A stretch of DNA of 64,000 nucleotides from Tabrizicola_A sp965284335. GTDB lineage: Bacteria; Pseudomonadota; Alphaproteobacteria; Rhodobacterales; Rhodobacteraceae. Under the pieces are notes generated by a model, which was not told where the DNA came from, ran no database searches, and saw only the letters and a program-made list of their open reading frames with translations. A program made the translations under genes and the position numbers. Location: NCBI RefSeq assembly GCF_965284335.1, contig NZ_OZ260076.1. One strand, written 5' to 3'. This document shows positions 8,200-17,034 of this stretch, one piece after another. The first letter of the stretch is position 1; each line of letters begins with the position of its first letter.

Positions 8200-8371
8200 G
8201 CCTTGGGGCAGACATAGGATAGCCTATCAAAACTGCGGAAGAAGACGCCCCTGTTCAGCCACGGGCAAAGTGAATGCCAAAACCGCATCATACACCCGAT
8301 GCCCCAAGGCTAGTGCCCCACAAAGGCGTGGTGCTAACCAACCTACCCGGCTAGAAGTCGGGCATAAGCAC
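8200..8371. ncRNA. Candidate structured RNA region, strand unknown
   Basis: This gap holds no plausible reading frame but has nested pairing. An outer 11-bp perfect stem joins gccttggggca (8200-8210) and tgccccaaggc (8300-8310). Inside it, tgcgg (8234-8238) pairs with ccgca (8283-8287), and gcccctg (8247-8253) pairs with cacgggc (8260-8266) with one mismatch. A second unit has gtgct (8331-8335) with agcac (8367-8371) around a cccg/cggg hairpin. I could not match it to SRP RNA, tmRNA or RNase P. It may be an unrecognised small RNA, a 6S-like RNA or a composite terminator. Confidence 0.4.
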
Positions 8372-8396
8372 GGATGACAAATTCGGCAAGTTAAAC

Positions 8397-8484
8397 TGGC
8401 GGAGTGGAAGGGATTCGAACCCTCGAGACGTTGCCGTCTGCACCCTTAGCAGGGGTGTGCCTTCGACCACTCGGCCACCACTCC
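8397..8484 (-). tRNA. tRNA-Ser (anticodon GCT)
   Basis: Read on the minus strand, the acceptor stem GGAGTGG pairs with CCACTCC. The anticodon stem CACCC/GGGTG encloses the loop CTGCTAA, giving anticodon GCT. A long variable arm (CAGACGGCAACGTCT) is typical of serine. The T loop is GGTTCGAATCC. The discriminator is G, and CCA is encoded at 8399-8397. Confidence 0.95.
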
Positions 8485-8585
8485 GCTGACCCGTTTAAGG
8501 GCTGGGGCGGGTGGGGGCAAGGGGGAAGGTGGGGGTTGGTGCAGATTGATGCGGGGCTTTCGGATTTTTCTGCATTTGGGCCGCC

Positions 8586-9848
8586 TTAGGCCGCGGTCGG
8601 CGGCGCTGCGCGCAGCCGCAGGGCCGCGCGCCAGCTTGCCAGTGTCAGCGCCGCCGCAGTCCCAAGGCACAAGGGCAAGCCGCCGATTTGGTAACTGACA
8701 CCAGACAACAGCGTGCCCATCAACCGCCCCGCCGCATTGGCCATATAGTAAAAGCCCACGTCCCGGGTGATCCGGTCCGCCGCGCCAAAGGCGAGGATCA
8801 GATAGGAATGCACCGCCGAATTGATCGCAAACACAAAGCCAAAGGCCAAAAGCCCAAAGATCAGCGCAGCCGTCAGCCAAGGCGCGGGCGCCCCCGCAAT
8901 CCAGGCCGCCCCGGCCAAGACCATGGGGATCGGCACCAAAAGCCCCGCCCAAAAGATCGCCTTGGCGGTGACCGCGCGTTCACTTTGCGCCTTGGCACCC
9001 AGAATGCGCGGGGCCAGCGCCTGCACCGCGCCATAACCGATGATCCACAAGGCCATAAACCCGCCGACAAGGAAAAACGCCTCGCGCCGCCCCTCGGCGG
9101 TGCCATCGGACAGAACGGCCTGAAAATACACAGGGATTCCCACCACGAACCACACATCGCGCGCGCCAAACAGGAACATCCGCGCCAAAGACAGCCGGTT
9201 CACCCGCGGATCTTGTGACCGCCAGCCCGACCAGCTTTCGCTGGATTTCATCCGGCCCGGCAGACCGGCGGGCAAGAACAAGACCACCGCCAGCAAGATC
9301 ACCGCCAAGATCGCCGCCATACCCCAAACGGCCGCCTGAAACCCCGCCAGCGCCAAAGCCGCCGCCCCAAGGAAAAAGCCCAATCCCTTGACCGCATTCT
9401 TTGATCCCGTCAGATAGGCCACCCAGCGGAACAGCCCGCCCTCGGCACTGGGGGCCAACAGCTTGACCGCCGATTTCGACGACATCTTGGCCAGATCCTT
9501 GGCCACCCCCGACACCCCCTGCACCGCCATCACAAAGCCGACCGACAGCGCCACACCCCAACCCGGATCCAGCTGCCCCAAGGCCAAAAGCGCCGCGACC
9601 TGCAAGCCAAGCCCGCCATAGAGCGTCGCCGCAAGACCGAACCTTGCCGCAAGCCAGCCCGCGGCAAGGTTCGTCACAATCCCCGCCAGCTCATACAGCA
9701 AAAACAGCCACGCCAGTTGCACCGGCGAAAAGCCCAATCCGTTGAAATGCAACAAAACCAACATGCGCAGCGCGCCATCTGACAGCATAAAGGCCCAATA
9801 GGCCGCCGTCACCGCCACGTAGGCGCGCAAAGGGTTGGCGGCGGTCAC
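8586..9848 (-). CDS. arsJ: Organoarsenical efflux MFS transporter ArsJ
   Basis: A 12-helix MFS carrier of 420 residues in the inner membrane. ArsJ exports 1-arseno-3-phosphoglycerate, which then breaks down to arsenate outside. The assignment rests on the characteristic start (YWAFMLSDGALRMLVLLHF), on AKDLAKMSSKSAVKLL and FGARDVWFVVGIPVYF, and on the gene directly upstream being a GAPDH, the known ArsJ partner. GTG at 9848 overlaps the GAPDH stop as GTGA; the frame extends further upstream, but only inside GAPDH. It is the last gene of the arsRC-gapdh-arsJ operon. Confidence 0.9.
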   Translation of the reverse strand: MTAANPLRAYVAVTAAYWAFMLSDGALRMLVLLHFNGLGFSPVQLAWLFLLYELAGIVTNLAAGWLAARFGLAATLYGGLGLQVAALLALGQLDPGWGVALSVGFVMAVQGVSGVAKDLAKMSSKSAVKLLAPSAEGGLFRWVAYLTGSKNAVKGLGFFLGAAALALAGFQAAVWGMAAILAVILLAVVLFLPAGLPGRMKSSESWSGWRSQDPRVNRLSLARMFLFGARDVWFVVGIPVYFQAVLSDGTAEGRREAFFLVGGFMALWIIGYGAVQALAPRILGAKAQSERAVTAKAIFWAGLLVPIPMVLAGAAWIAGAPAPWLTAALIFGLLAFGFVFAINSAVHSYLILAFGAADRITRDVGFYYMANAAGRLMGTLLSGVSYQIGGLPLCLGTAAALTLASWRAALRLRAAPPTAA

Positions 9849-10852
9849 ATCGACCCCGCAACCATGCGGGTGATGTCGGCCAAACGGCAGGCATAGCCCC
9901 ATTCATTGTCATACCAAGCGTAAATCTTCACCTGCGTGCCATTGATCACCATAGTGGACGGCCCGTCGATGATGGACGAGCGCGGATCATTGGTGAAATC
10001 GCACGACACCAAGGGGCGGCTTTCAAAGCCCAAGATGCCCGCAAGCGGCCCTTTGGCCGCGGCCTGAAACAGCGCGTTCACCTCTTCGGCGGTCGTCGCC
10101 CGCGCCACCTCGAACACGCAATCGGTCAACGAGGCGTTCAACAGCGGCACCCGCACCGCATGGCCGTTCAAACGGCCCTTCAACTCGGGGTAAATCAGCG
10201 TGATCGCGGTGGCCGATCCGGTGGTGGTCGGGATCAGGTTCATCAAGGCCGAGCGCGCGCGGCGCATATCCTTGGCCGGGCGGTCCACGATGGTTTGGGT
10301 ATTGGTCACATCATGGATCGTGGTGATCGACCCATGTTTGATGCCCAGCGCCTCATGAATGACCTTGACCACCGGGGCCAGACAATTGGTCGTGCAAGAG
10401 GCCGCCGTCACCAGCGCCTGACTGCCATCATAAAGCTGATGGTTCACCCCATAAACAAGGTTCAGCGCGCCGCCATCCTTGACCGGGGCGCTGACCACCA
10501 CCTTTTTCACCCCGGCGGCGTAATAGGGCGCGATCTTGGCCGCCGTTTTGAACACCCCGGTGCAATCAATCACCAGATCCACGCCCATCTCGGCCAAGGG
10601 CAGTGCCTCGATCGTCTTTTCATGGGTCAAGCGAATGGTCTGACCCTTCAACACCAAGGCATCCGGCGCATGACCAACCTCAGTGCGCCAGCGGCCATGC
10701 ACGGAATCAAACTCCATCAACAAGGCATGCTGTTCGGCATTGCCCACAGGATCATTCAGCAAAACGATCTCGCCCCCTGCGCCACTGTCGATCAGATCGC
10801 GCAGCACAAGCTTTCCAATACGGCCAAGGCCGTTCAACGCAATACGGGGCAT
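9845..10852 (-). CDS. ArsJ-associated glyceraldehyde-3-phosphate dehydrogenase
   Basis: A 335-aa GAPDH. The N-terminal Rossmann start is ALNGLGRIGKLVLRDL and the catalytic cysteine is C153 in AASCTTNCLAP. The C-terminal WYDNEWGYACRLADI is the usual family end. In this operon context it should use arsenate in place of phosphate to make 1-arseno-3-phosphoglycerate for ArsJ, rather than serve central glycolysis. It begins 3 bases after the arsRC stop and overlaps arsJ, so all three are co-translated. A housekeeping gap gene would be expected elsewhere in the genome. Confidence 0.9.
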   Translation of the reverse strand: MPRIALNGLGRIGKLVLRDLIDSGAGGEIVLLNDPVGNAEQHALLMEFDSVHGRWRTEVGHAPDALVLKGQTIRLTHEKTIEALPLAEMGVDLVIDCTGVFKTAAKIAPYYAAGVKKVVVSAPVKDGGALNLVYGVNHQLYDGSQALVTAASCTTNCLAPVVKVIHEALGIKHGSITTIHDVTNTQTIVDRPAKDMRRARSALMNLIPTTTGSATAITLIYPELKGRLNGHAVRVPLLNASLTDCVFEVARATTAEEVNALFQAAAKGPLAGILGFESRPLVSCDFTNDPRSSIIDGPSTMVINGTQVKIYAWYDNEWGYACRLADITRMVAGSM

Positions 10853-10855
10853 GGG

Positions 10856-11704
10856 TCAGGCATCCTTAAGGCTTGGGGCGTCCATGCCAAGGGCATCAAC
10901 GCGCGATTGCAGCGACAGCCGGTTCAGGCTGTCAAACGGCAGGGCGACAAAGGCCGCAATGCGGCGGCGCAGGGCGGCATAGGTCTGGGCAAAGACCAGC
11001 GCCTTTTCGGCATCTGTCCCGGTGGCTTTCACCGGGTCAGGCAGGCCCCAATGGCCGGTGATCGGCTGACCGGGCCAAGGCGGACATTCCTCGGCTGCCG
11101 AGCTGTCGCAAACGGTAAAGACGAAATCCATCGCGGTGGCCCCGGGCTGTTGAAACTCCGAGACATGTTTGGCCCGCAGGCCCGCCACCTCATGCCCATT
11201 GCGCCGCAGCACCTCAATCGCAAAGGGGTTCAGCGCGCTGCCCGGCCGGGTTCCGGCAGAAAAGGCGCGAAACCTGCCCTGCCCCAGATCGCGCAGCAAA
11301 GCCTCGGCAAAGATCGAACGGGCCGAATTGCCCGAACAGATGAACAGCACGGTAAAATCACTGTCACGCATGGTGGCGGTCTCCTGTGAGGGCAATGTCA
11401 ACGACGCAAGCACATCAGCCCGCCCCCGGCCCACATCCAGCGCCAAATACCCGACCAGCCCATCAGCGGCGGCCAGATTGGCGCTGTAAAACAACGACCG
11501 CCCCTCACGCCGGATCTGCACCAACCCCGCCGAGGCCAAATCGGCCAGATGATGCGACAGGGTATTGGGCTTGACCCCCAAGGCCTGCGCCATTTCGGTC
11601 GGGCGCACCCCTTGGGGGGCAAAGCGCAAGATCAGACGGAACACCGCAAGGCGTCCGGGGTGGCCAAGTGTGGCAAAGGCAAGGGCGGCATCATTTATTT
11701 CCAT
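10856..11704 (-). CDS. ArsR-ArsC fusion: arsenic repressor plus arsenate reductase
   Basis: A 282-aa two-domain protein. Residues 1-100 are an ArsR-type winged helix (HTH about 36-57, KPNTLSHHLADLASAGL, wing RREGRSLFYSA). Residues about 115-255 are a low-molecular-weight phosphatase fold arsenate reductase: P-loop C123-SGNSARS, with C199 and C207 in VCDSSAAEECPPW, as in thioredoxin-coupled ArsC. The ArsR half has no cysteine at all, so the usual As(III)-sensing CxC site is absent. It is the first gene of the operon. A perfect palindrome overlaps its ATG, suggesting autoregulation. Confidence 0.92.
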   Translation of the reverse strand: MEINDAALAFATLGHPGRLAVFRLILRFAPQGVRPTEMAQALGVKPNTLSHHLADLASAGLVQIRREGRSLFYSANLAAADGLVGYLALDVGRGRADVLASLTLPSQETATMRDSDFTVLFICSGNSARSIFAEALLRDLGQGRFRAFSAGTRPGSALNPFAIEVLRRNGHEVAGLRAKHVSEFQQPGATAMDFVFTVCDSSAAEECPPWPGQPITGHWGLPDPVKATGTDAEKALVFAQTYAALRRRIAAFVALPFDSLNRLSLQSRVDALGMDAPSLKDA

Positions 11705-11718
11705 ATTTCAGGAAATAT
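11703..11718. promoter_or_regulatory. Palindrome over the arsRC start codon
   Basis: atatttc (11703-11709), ag, gaaatat (11712-11718) is a perfect 7-bp inverted repeat. It overlaps the ATG (11704-11702). A weak -10-like GATATT lies in it on the minus strand, so a bound repressor would block both polymerase and ribosome. It is a likely ArsR operator. Upstream to the tRNA (11719-11825) I see no gene. Confidence 0.55.
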
Positions 11719-11825
11719 CGAATCTCACGCAAGCTGTCGAATGAAACTTTTATGACAGCAAGCCACGCCAATGCCCAAAAGCATGGCCTGAAACCCAAAT
11801 CTGACATGACAGGAATGGCGGTTCT

Positions 11826-11901
<76 letters not shown>

Positions 11902-12004
11902 AACGAACCGCCCCCGCGTCTGCCCGATTCAACCGCAAATGTCAAGAAATCCACACCGCACAGCGGGCCGCCCCACCACCAAAGCCCGCCAACAGGCGCA
12001 GGGC

Positions 12005-12445
12005 CTAACGGCCAATATGACCTTGCACAAAGGCCACGATATCCGAGGCCGGACGCGCCCCCGACAGCCGCGCAATCTCGCGCCCCTTGGCATATAGCAA
12101 CAAGGCCGGAATCCCTTGAATCCGCGCACGCCCCGCAATCTCGGGATGGTCTTCGGTGTTCAACTTGGCCAATCGCGCCCGGCCCTTCAGGCTCGCGGCC
12201 GCCTTGGCAAATTCAGGCGCCATCATCCGACACGGGCCGCACCACGGCGCCCAGTAATCTACCACCAGAGGCATCTCATCGCCCCGCGTGGCCTTGTCAT
12301 GGGCGCGGGCATCCAACTCAATCACCTTGCCATCCACCAAAGGATCACCGCAGGCCCCGCATTTCGGCCCTTCGGCCAGCTTGGCCACAGGCAGGCGATT
12401 CATCTGGCCACAGGTGGCACAGGCAAGTTTGACAGCATCGCTCAT
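12005..12445 (-). CDS. trxC: Thioredoxin 2 (TrxC)
   Basis: A 146-aa cytosolic thiol-disulfide reductant. An N-terminal zinc ribbon uses C9-x2-C12 and C29-x2-C32, followed by a thioredoxin fold with active site W68-C69-G-P-C72 and the cis-proline GIPALLLY. The zinc finger distinguishes TrxC from TrxA. The start ATG at 12445 has a GAGGTC ribosome site; an in-frame upstream extension is not supported. Its closeness to the ars operon is notable because the ArsC half there needs thioredoxin, but a tRNA gene lies between them, so co-transcription is uncertain. Confidence 0.93.
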   Translation of the reverse strand: MSDAVKLACATCGQMNRLPVAKLAEGPKCGACGDPLVDGKVIELDARAHDKATRGDEMPLVVDYWAPWCGPCRMMAPEFAKAAASLKGRARLAKLNTEDHPEIAGRARIQGIPALLLYAKGREIARLSGARPASDIVAFVQGHIGR

Positions 12446-12546
12446 GGCAGACCTCACATTCTTATATCGGAATATATGGGAGGCCAAAATCACGGATCAA
12501 GAGGCCCTCACCACCGCGCGCGCCAAAAGCCGCCCTCAAGACCCTG

Positions 12547-12888
12547 TCACAAAAAGTCTTCTTCCTCACCCGAGACATCAACGCCCAAAGCGTCCAGCCC
12601 GGCCTCAAGGTTTTCGGCCAGATGCGGCATGCCCATCAGATAATCTTCGGTCGGCGTCGTCGCCTCGCGATAGGCGGTGTCCACGGCTTCAAGATACTCC
12701 TCCGGCTCAAAAGCTCCCCGCCCGACCCAAGCAATCGCGGTCAGATGCGCCTTTTCATCCTCGTTCAACCCGCCAATGAAATCGCGCAACTCAGCACTGG
12801 CCAAATCGCCCTCGCGGGCCTGAAAGATCACATGAACCACCTTGGCCGGAGTGATCTCTAAACTGAATTCGGGGCTGTGGTCTTGCAT
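12547..12888 (-). CDS. DUF3775 domain protein
   Basis: A 113-aa acidic soluble protein (many E and D, no cysteine). It matches DUF3775 by its whole length: a start SLEITPAKVVHVIFQAREGD, a middle TAIAWVGRGAFEPEEYLEAV, then a helical PHLAENLEAGLDALG end. The function of the family is unknown to me. ATG at 12888 has GAGGAT upstream. It stands alone between trxC and azlD, all on the minus strand. Confidence 0.8.
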   Translation of the reverse strand: MQDHSPEFSLEITPAKVVHVIFQAREGDLASAELRDFIGGLNEDEKAHLTAIAWVGRGAFEPEEYLEAVDTAYREATTPTEDYLMGMPHLAENLEAGLDALGVDVSGEEEDFL

Positions 12889-12944
12889 GGCATCCTCCTG
12901 TTCGCCCCATCAGCCTAGCCCCATCGCGCCCCCCATGTCTTGAC

Positions 12945-13259
12945 CTATGTCATCCACACGCCAAAGCCATAGGCGGCAGACCCGGCCATCGTCGCCCCCA
13001 CAACCGACCGGCTGAGCGCATAGCTGGCCAAAACCGCAGCCGTGCCGCAGATCAAAGGCAAGGGCACCCCGGCCTGCAGATAGGGCAAGGCCGAGGCGGT
13101 AAAAAGCGTCGCAATCGCCGCCGGGCCAGTGGCGGCCAAAAACCGCGCCAAAGCACCGCCGCGCGGCATGGCCGACAAATCGGCACGCGTCGGCAAAAAG
13201 CGAAACGCCCAAGTAAAGGCGCCAACGATCAAGGCCAGCGTCACGATCTCAGCCCGCAT
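12945..13259 (-). CDS. azlD: AzlD branched-chain amino acid exporter subunit
   Basis: A 104-aa inner-membrane protein with four hydrophobic helices (LALIVGAFTWAFRFLP at the start). It is the small partner of AzlC, and the pair exports branched-chain amino acids and analogues. ATG at 13259 lies inside the end of azlC, an 11-base overlap that couples the two. Typical AzlD length is about 100-110 aa, so the longer upstream reading is unlikely. Confidence 0.9.
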   Translation of the reverse strand: MRAEIVTLALIVGAFTWAFRFLPTRADLSAMPRGGALARFLAATGPAAIATLFTASALPYLQAGVPLPLICGTAAVLASYALSRSVVGATMAGSAAYGFGVWMT

Positions 13260-13959
13260 CACGCCCCCCCAGCCCCAAAACCCCGGCCAGAGCCCCCGCA
13301 ACCATCCCCGCCAAAATCCCCGCCGTGGCCGAGATCAGCAGCGAGATCAAAACCGTCGCCACAACCGCCACCGCAATCACCGGGATCTGCGCCCGTGTCA
13401 GGATCGACAACAACAAGGCCAGAAACAGCGCCGGCAGCATAAAGCCCAAAGCCGCCTCAACCACCGGCCAACCCGCCAAGGCCCCGCCCCCGGCAAAAGC
13501 CCCCACAGCCGTGCCCAAAACCCAACTGGCATAGGCGGCAAGGCCGAGACCAAACATAAACGCTTCCGAAAACCGCCGCCCCCGCGCCAATTGGCCCAAG
13601 GCGGCACCAAACACCTCATCGGTCAGCCCAAAAGCCCAAGCCCAAGCATAACGCCGCCGAACCGCAGGCCCCGCGCGCTTCATCAAAGCCGGGCCATAAA
13701 GCACATGGCGCAGGTTCATCGCGATCAACGTAAAGGCCGCGACCAGCATCGGCGCGCCACTGGTGATCAAGGCAAGCGCCAAAAACTGCGCCGCCCCGGC
13801 ATAGATGATCACCGAAAGCCCCACCGCCTCCAGCGGCCCAAGCCCTTGGCCCGTGGCCGCAACGCCAAAGGCAAAGGCAATGGGGAAATACCCCAGCACA
13901 ATGGGCAATCCGGCCAAAAGACCATCGGTAAAGCGCGAAGGGAGCAGATCGTCCGTCAT
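13249..13959 (-). CDS. azlC: AzlC branched-chain amino acid exporter subunit
   Basis: A 236-aa inner-membrane protein. Family motifs are the start GLLAGLPIVLGYFPIAFAFG, the AGAAQFLALALI segment, and NLRHVLYGPAL (the conserved N-x-R-H). Six or seven helices are visible. It pairs with AzlD to export branched-chain amino acids. The gene order azlC-azlD and the overlap are standard. The 208-base gap upstream carries the end of the gcv operon and gene-end repeats, and presumably the azlC promoter. Confidence 0.92.
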   Translation of the reverse strand: MTDDLLPSRFTDGLLAGLPIVLGYFPIAFAFGVAATGQGLGPLEAVGLSVIIYAGAAQFLALALITSGAPMLVAAFTLIAMNLRHVLYGPALMKRAGPAVRRRYAWAWAFGLTDEVFGAALGQLARGRRFSEAFMFGLGLAAYASWVLGTAVGAFAGGGALAGWPVVEAALGFMLPALFLALLLSILTRAQIPVIAVAVVATVLISLLISATAGILAGMVAGALAGVLGLGGRDAG

Positions 13960-14123
13960 GCCATCTGACTAAGCGCTTCGCACAGGATCAGCAAGACGAA
14001 GGGGGCCTTGCCCCCTCGCCGCATGCGCGGCTCACCCCCAGGATATTTAAGCCACATTGAAGGCCTTCAACGTGGTCCAAATATCCAAATCCACCGAAGA
14101 CAAACGCGGATGCGGATCAGAAG

Positions 14124-14163
14124 AGGCGCCCCCGATGAGAAGCCGGAGGCGCCCGAAGAGGGG
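14124..14163 (-). terminator. Gene-end repeat after gcvP, CTCGTCGG family
   Basis: Read on the minus strand, it contains gggcgcctccggcttctc followed by atcgggggcgcc, close to the element at 23322-23350. It lies directly after the gcvP stop. GGCGCC palindromes allow a GC-rich stem, but there is no T tract. Nearby, 14005-14052 carries a fragment of the ATATT-core palindromic repeat also seen at 3060-3118. Confidence 0.5.
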
Positions 14164-14167
14164 CGGG

Positions 14168-17008
14168 TTATTCCGCCGCCTCCAAATAGCTTTCGACCGG
14201 CGGGCAGGTGCAGGTCAGGTTGCGGTCGCCCCAGACATTGTCGACCCGGCCCACGGGCGGCCAGTATTTGTCCACCCGGAAGGCGCCGGGCGGGAAGCAG
14301 CCCTGTTCGCGGCTGTATTTGCGGTCCCAATCGGCCACCAGATCGTTCACCGTATGGGGCGCATGGCGCAAGGGGCTGTCCTCAGCCGAAATCTCGCCCC
14401 GCTCCACCGCATCAATCTCGGCGCGGATGGCCAGAAGCGCGGTGATAAAGCGGTCAATCTCCGCCTTGGTTTCCGACTCCGTCGGCTCCACCATCAGCGT
14501 GCCGGCCACAGGCCAGCTCATGGTGGGGGCGTGAAAGCCGTTGTCGATCAGGCGCTTGGCGATGTCATCGACCGTGACGCCAAATTCAGCGAAAGGCCGG
14601 GTGTCGAGGATGCACTCATGCGCAACGCGGCCCTTGTTGCCCATGAAGAGGATCGGATATTTCCCCTTCAAGCGGCTGGCGATGTAATTGGCGTTCAAAA
14701 TCGCCACCCGCGTCGCCTGCGTCAGCCCCTCGCCGCCCATCATCAGGCAATAGGCCCAGGAAATCAGCAGGATCGAGGCGCTGCCATAGGGCGCCGCCGA
14801 CACCGGCCCCTCTTCACCCCCGGTTTCCGGATGCCCCGGCAGATAGGGCGCAAGATGCGCCCGCACGCCGATCGGCCCCATGCCGGGACCGCCGCCGCCA
14901 TGCGGGATGGCAAAGGTCTTGTGCAGGTTCAAATGGCTCACATCGCCGCCAATCTCGCCCGGCTTCACCAGACCGACCAGCGCGTTCATATTGGCCCCGT
15001 CGATATAGACCTGACCGCCATGGTCATGGGTGATCTGGCAGACCTCTTTCACCGTCTCCTCGAACACCCCATGGGTCGAGGGATAGGTGATCATGCAGGC
15101 CGCCAACTTGTCGCCCGCCGCCGCCGCCTTCTCGCGGAAATCCTCCAGATCCACATCGCCATTCGGCATGGATTTGACGACCACCACCTCCATCCCCGCC
15201 ATCTGCGCCGAGGCCGGGTTGGTGCCATGGGCCGAGACCGGAATGAGGCAGACCTTGCGCTCATGCTCCCCCCGCGCCCGGTGATAGGCAAGGATCGTCA
15301 AAAGCCCCGCATATTCCCCCTGCGCGCCCGAGTTTGGCTGCATCGAAAACGCCTCATAGCCGGTGATCTCGCAGAGCTTCGCCGTCAGATCCTCGATCGC
15401 CTCGCGATAGCCCAGCGCCTGATCGGCAGGCACAAAGGGGTGCAGCGCGCCGAACTCGGGCCAGGTGATCGGCATCATCTCGGCCGCCGCATTCAGCTTC
15501 ATCGTGCAAGAGCCCAAGGGGATCATCGCCCGGTCCAGCGCCAAATCGCGGTCCGACAACCGGCGCATATAGCGCATCATCTCCGATTCCGCCCGGTTCA
15601 TATGAAACACCGGATGGGTCAGATAGTCCGAGCTCCGCAGCATCTCTTCAGGAAAGCCCAGTTCCGCACTTGCCGGCGGCGCATCGGCAATGCCAAAGGC
15701 CCGCAAGACGCGGCGCAGCACGTCCTCGTCGCTGGTCTCATCCAAACTGATGCCGACATGGTCTTTGCCCACCTTGCGGAAGTTCAACCCCTCAGCCCGG
15801 GCAGCGGCCAAGATACCGGCCTGCCCCACGCCCACCTCAACCGTGATCGTGTCGAAAAACGCCTTGGGCGGCAGGGTCGCCCCCGCATCGCGGAGCGCCT
15901 TGGCCAGCCGCACGGTCAGGCTGTGAACCCGCTCGGCAATCGCCCGCAGGCCCACGGGGCCGTGGAACACCGCGTAGAAACTGGCCATCACCGCCAAAAG
16001 CGCCTGCGCCGTGCAGACGTTCGAGGTGGCCTTTTCGCGGCGGATATGCTGCTCGCGCGTTTGCAGGGCAAGGCGGTAGGCCTTATTGCCATGGGCATCA
16101 ATCGACACCCCCACAATGCGCCCCGGCATATTGCGCTTGTGCTCATCCTTACAGGCGAAAAACGCGGCATGCGGGCCGCCATAGCCCATCGGCACGCCAA
16201 AGCGCTGGCTGGAGCCGATGGTAATATCGGCCCCCATCGCACCCGGTTCTTTCAGCATGGTCAGGGCCAGAAGATCGGTCGCCACCACGGCCACGGCCTT
16301 TGCCGCATGCAGCGCCGCAATCACCGAGGTCAGATCGGACACATGGCCCCAAGTGCCGGGATATTGGAAAATCGCCCCAAACACCTGCTCTGCCACCAGC
16401 GTCTCGGGCGCGCCCACCATCACCTGAATGCCCAAAGGCATTGCGCGGGTCTTGATGACCTCAATCGTTTGCGGATGGCAGTTTTCATCGACGAAAAACG
16501 CCTTGGCCTTTGACTTGGCCACCCGCTCGGCCATGGTCATCGCCTCGGCCGCCGCTGTGGCCTCGTCCAAAAGCGAGGCATTGGCAATGTCCATGCCCGT
16601 CAGATCGGCCACCATGGTCTGATAGTTCAACAAAGCCTCAAGCCGGCCTTGGGCAATCTCGGGCTGATAGGGGGTATAGGCCGTATACCAGGCCGGGTTT
16701 TCCAAAATATTGCGCTGAATGACCGGCGGGGTGACGGTGCCGTAATAGCCCTGCCCGATCAGGCTGGTCAGCACCTTGTTGCGCCCCGCCACCCGACGCA
16801 TCCGCGCCAAAAGATCCTGCTCGGACAAGGGGGCCCAGCCCAAGGGGATCGACTGGCGAATACTCGCCGGCACCGTTTCATCAATCAAAGCATCCACAGA
16901 CGCGGCACCCACCACCTTCAACATCTCCTCCATCTCGACAGGAGAGGGGCCGATGTGGCGGCGGTTGGCGAAATCATACGGGTCATAAGCAGTTGGCGTG
17001 AAGGTCAT
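14168..17008 (-). CDS. gcvP: Glycine dehydrogenase (decarboxylating), P-protein
   Basis: A 946-aa PLP enzyme that decarboxylates glycine and passes the aminomethyl group to lipoyl GcvH. It is a single-chain P-protein (both halves fused), about the E. coli length. The PLP lysine sits in LNLHKTFAIPHGGGGPG; the glycine-rich loop and SAAPYGSASILLISW follow. The N-terminal start FANRRHIGPSPVEMEEML is canonical. It is the last gene of the gcvT-gcvH-gcvP operon, separated from gcvH by 100 bases that hold three hairpins. It is regulated by the glycine riboswitch far upstream. Confidence 0.97.
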   Translation of the reverse strand: MTFTPTAYDPYDFANRRHIGPSPVEMEEMLKVVGAASVDALIDETVPASIRQSIPLGWAPLSEQDLLARMRRVAGRNKVLTSLIGQGYYGTVTPPVIQRNILENPAWYTAYTPYQPEIAQGRLEALLNYQTMVADLTGMDIANASLLDEATAAAEAMTMAERVAKSKAKAFFVDENCHPQTIEVIKTRAMPLGIQVMVGAPETLVAEQVFGAIFQYPGTWGHVSDLTSVIAALHAAKAVAVVATDLLALTMLKEPGAMGADITIGSSQRFGVPMGYGGPHAAFFACKDEHKRNMPGRIVGVSIDAHGNKAYRLALQTREQHIRREKATSNVCTAQALLAVMASFYAVFHGPVGLRAIAERVHSLTVRLAKALRDAGATLPPKAFFDTITVEVGVGQAGILAAARAEGLNFRKVGKDHVGISLDETSDEDVLRRVLRAFGIADAPPASAELGFPEEMLRSSDYLTHPVFHMNRAESEMMRYMRRLSDRDLALDRAMIPLGSCTMKLNAAAEMMPITWPEFGALHPFVPADQALGYREAIEDLTAKLCEITGYEAFSMQPNSGAQGEYAGLLTILAYHRARGEHERKVCLIPVSAHGTNPASAQMAGMEVVVVKSMPNGDVDLEDFREKAAAAGDKLAACMITYPSTHGVFEETVKEVCQITHDHGGQVYIDGANMNALVGLVKPGEIGGDVSHLNLHKTFAIPHGGGGPGMGPIGVRAHLAPYLPGHPETGGEEGPVSAAPYGSASILLISWAYCLMMGGEGLTQATRVAILNANYIASRLKGKYPILFMGNKGRVAHECILDTRPFAEFGVTVDDIAKRLIDNGFHAPTMSWPVAGTLMVEPTESETKAEIDRFITALLAIRAEIDAVERGEISAEDSPLRHAPHTVNDLVADWDRKYSREQGCFPPGAFRVDKYWPPVGRVDNVWGDRNLTCTCPPVESYLEAAE

Positions 17009-17034
17009 GGCCTTGCCTCATGAAATGGGGATCA

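Noticed and set aside
8200..8371. SRP RNA, tmRNA or RNase P RNA
   Set aside because: Signature sequences of these RNAs are absent on both strands.
9845..10852. Housekeeping glycolytic gap gene
   Set aside because: Position between arsRC and arsJ with overlaps points to the ArsJ partner role.
14057..16513. 818-codon open frame on the plus strand
   Set aside because: It is antisense to gcvP, arginine/histidine-rich and without family motifs; it is a high-GC shadow frame.
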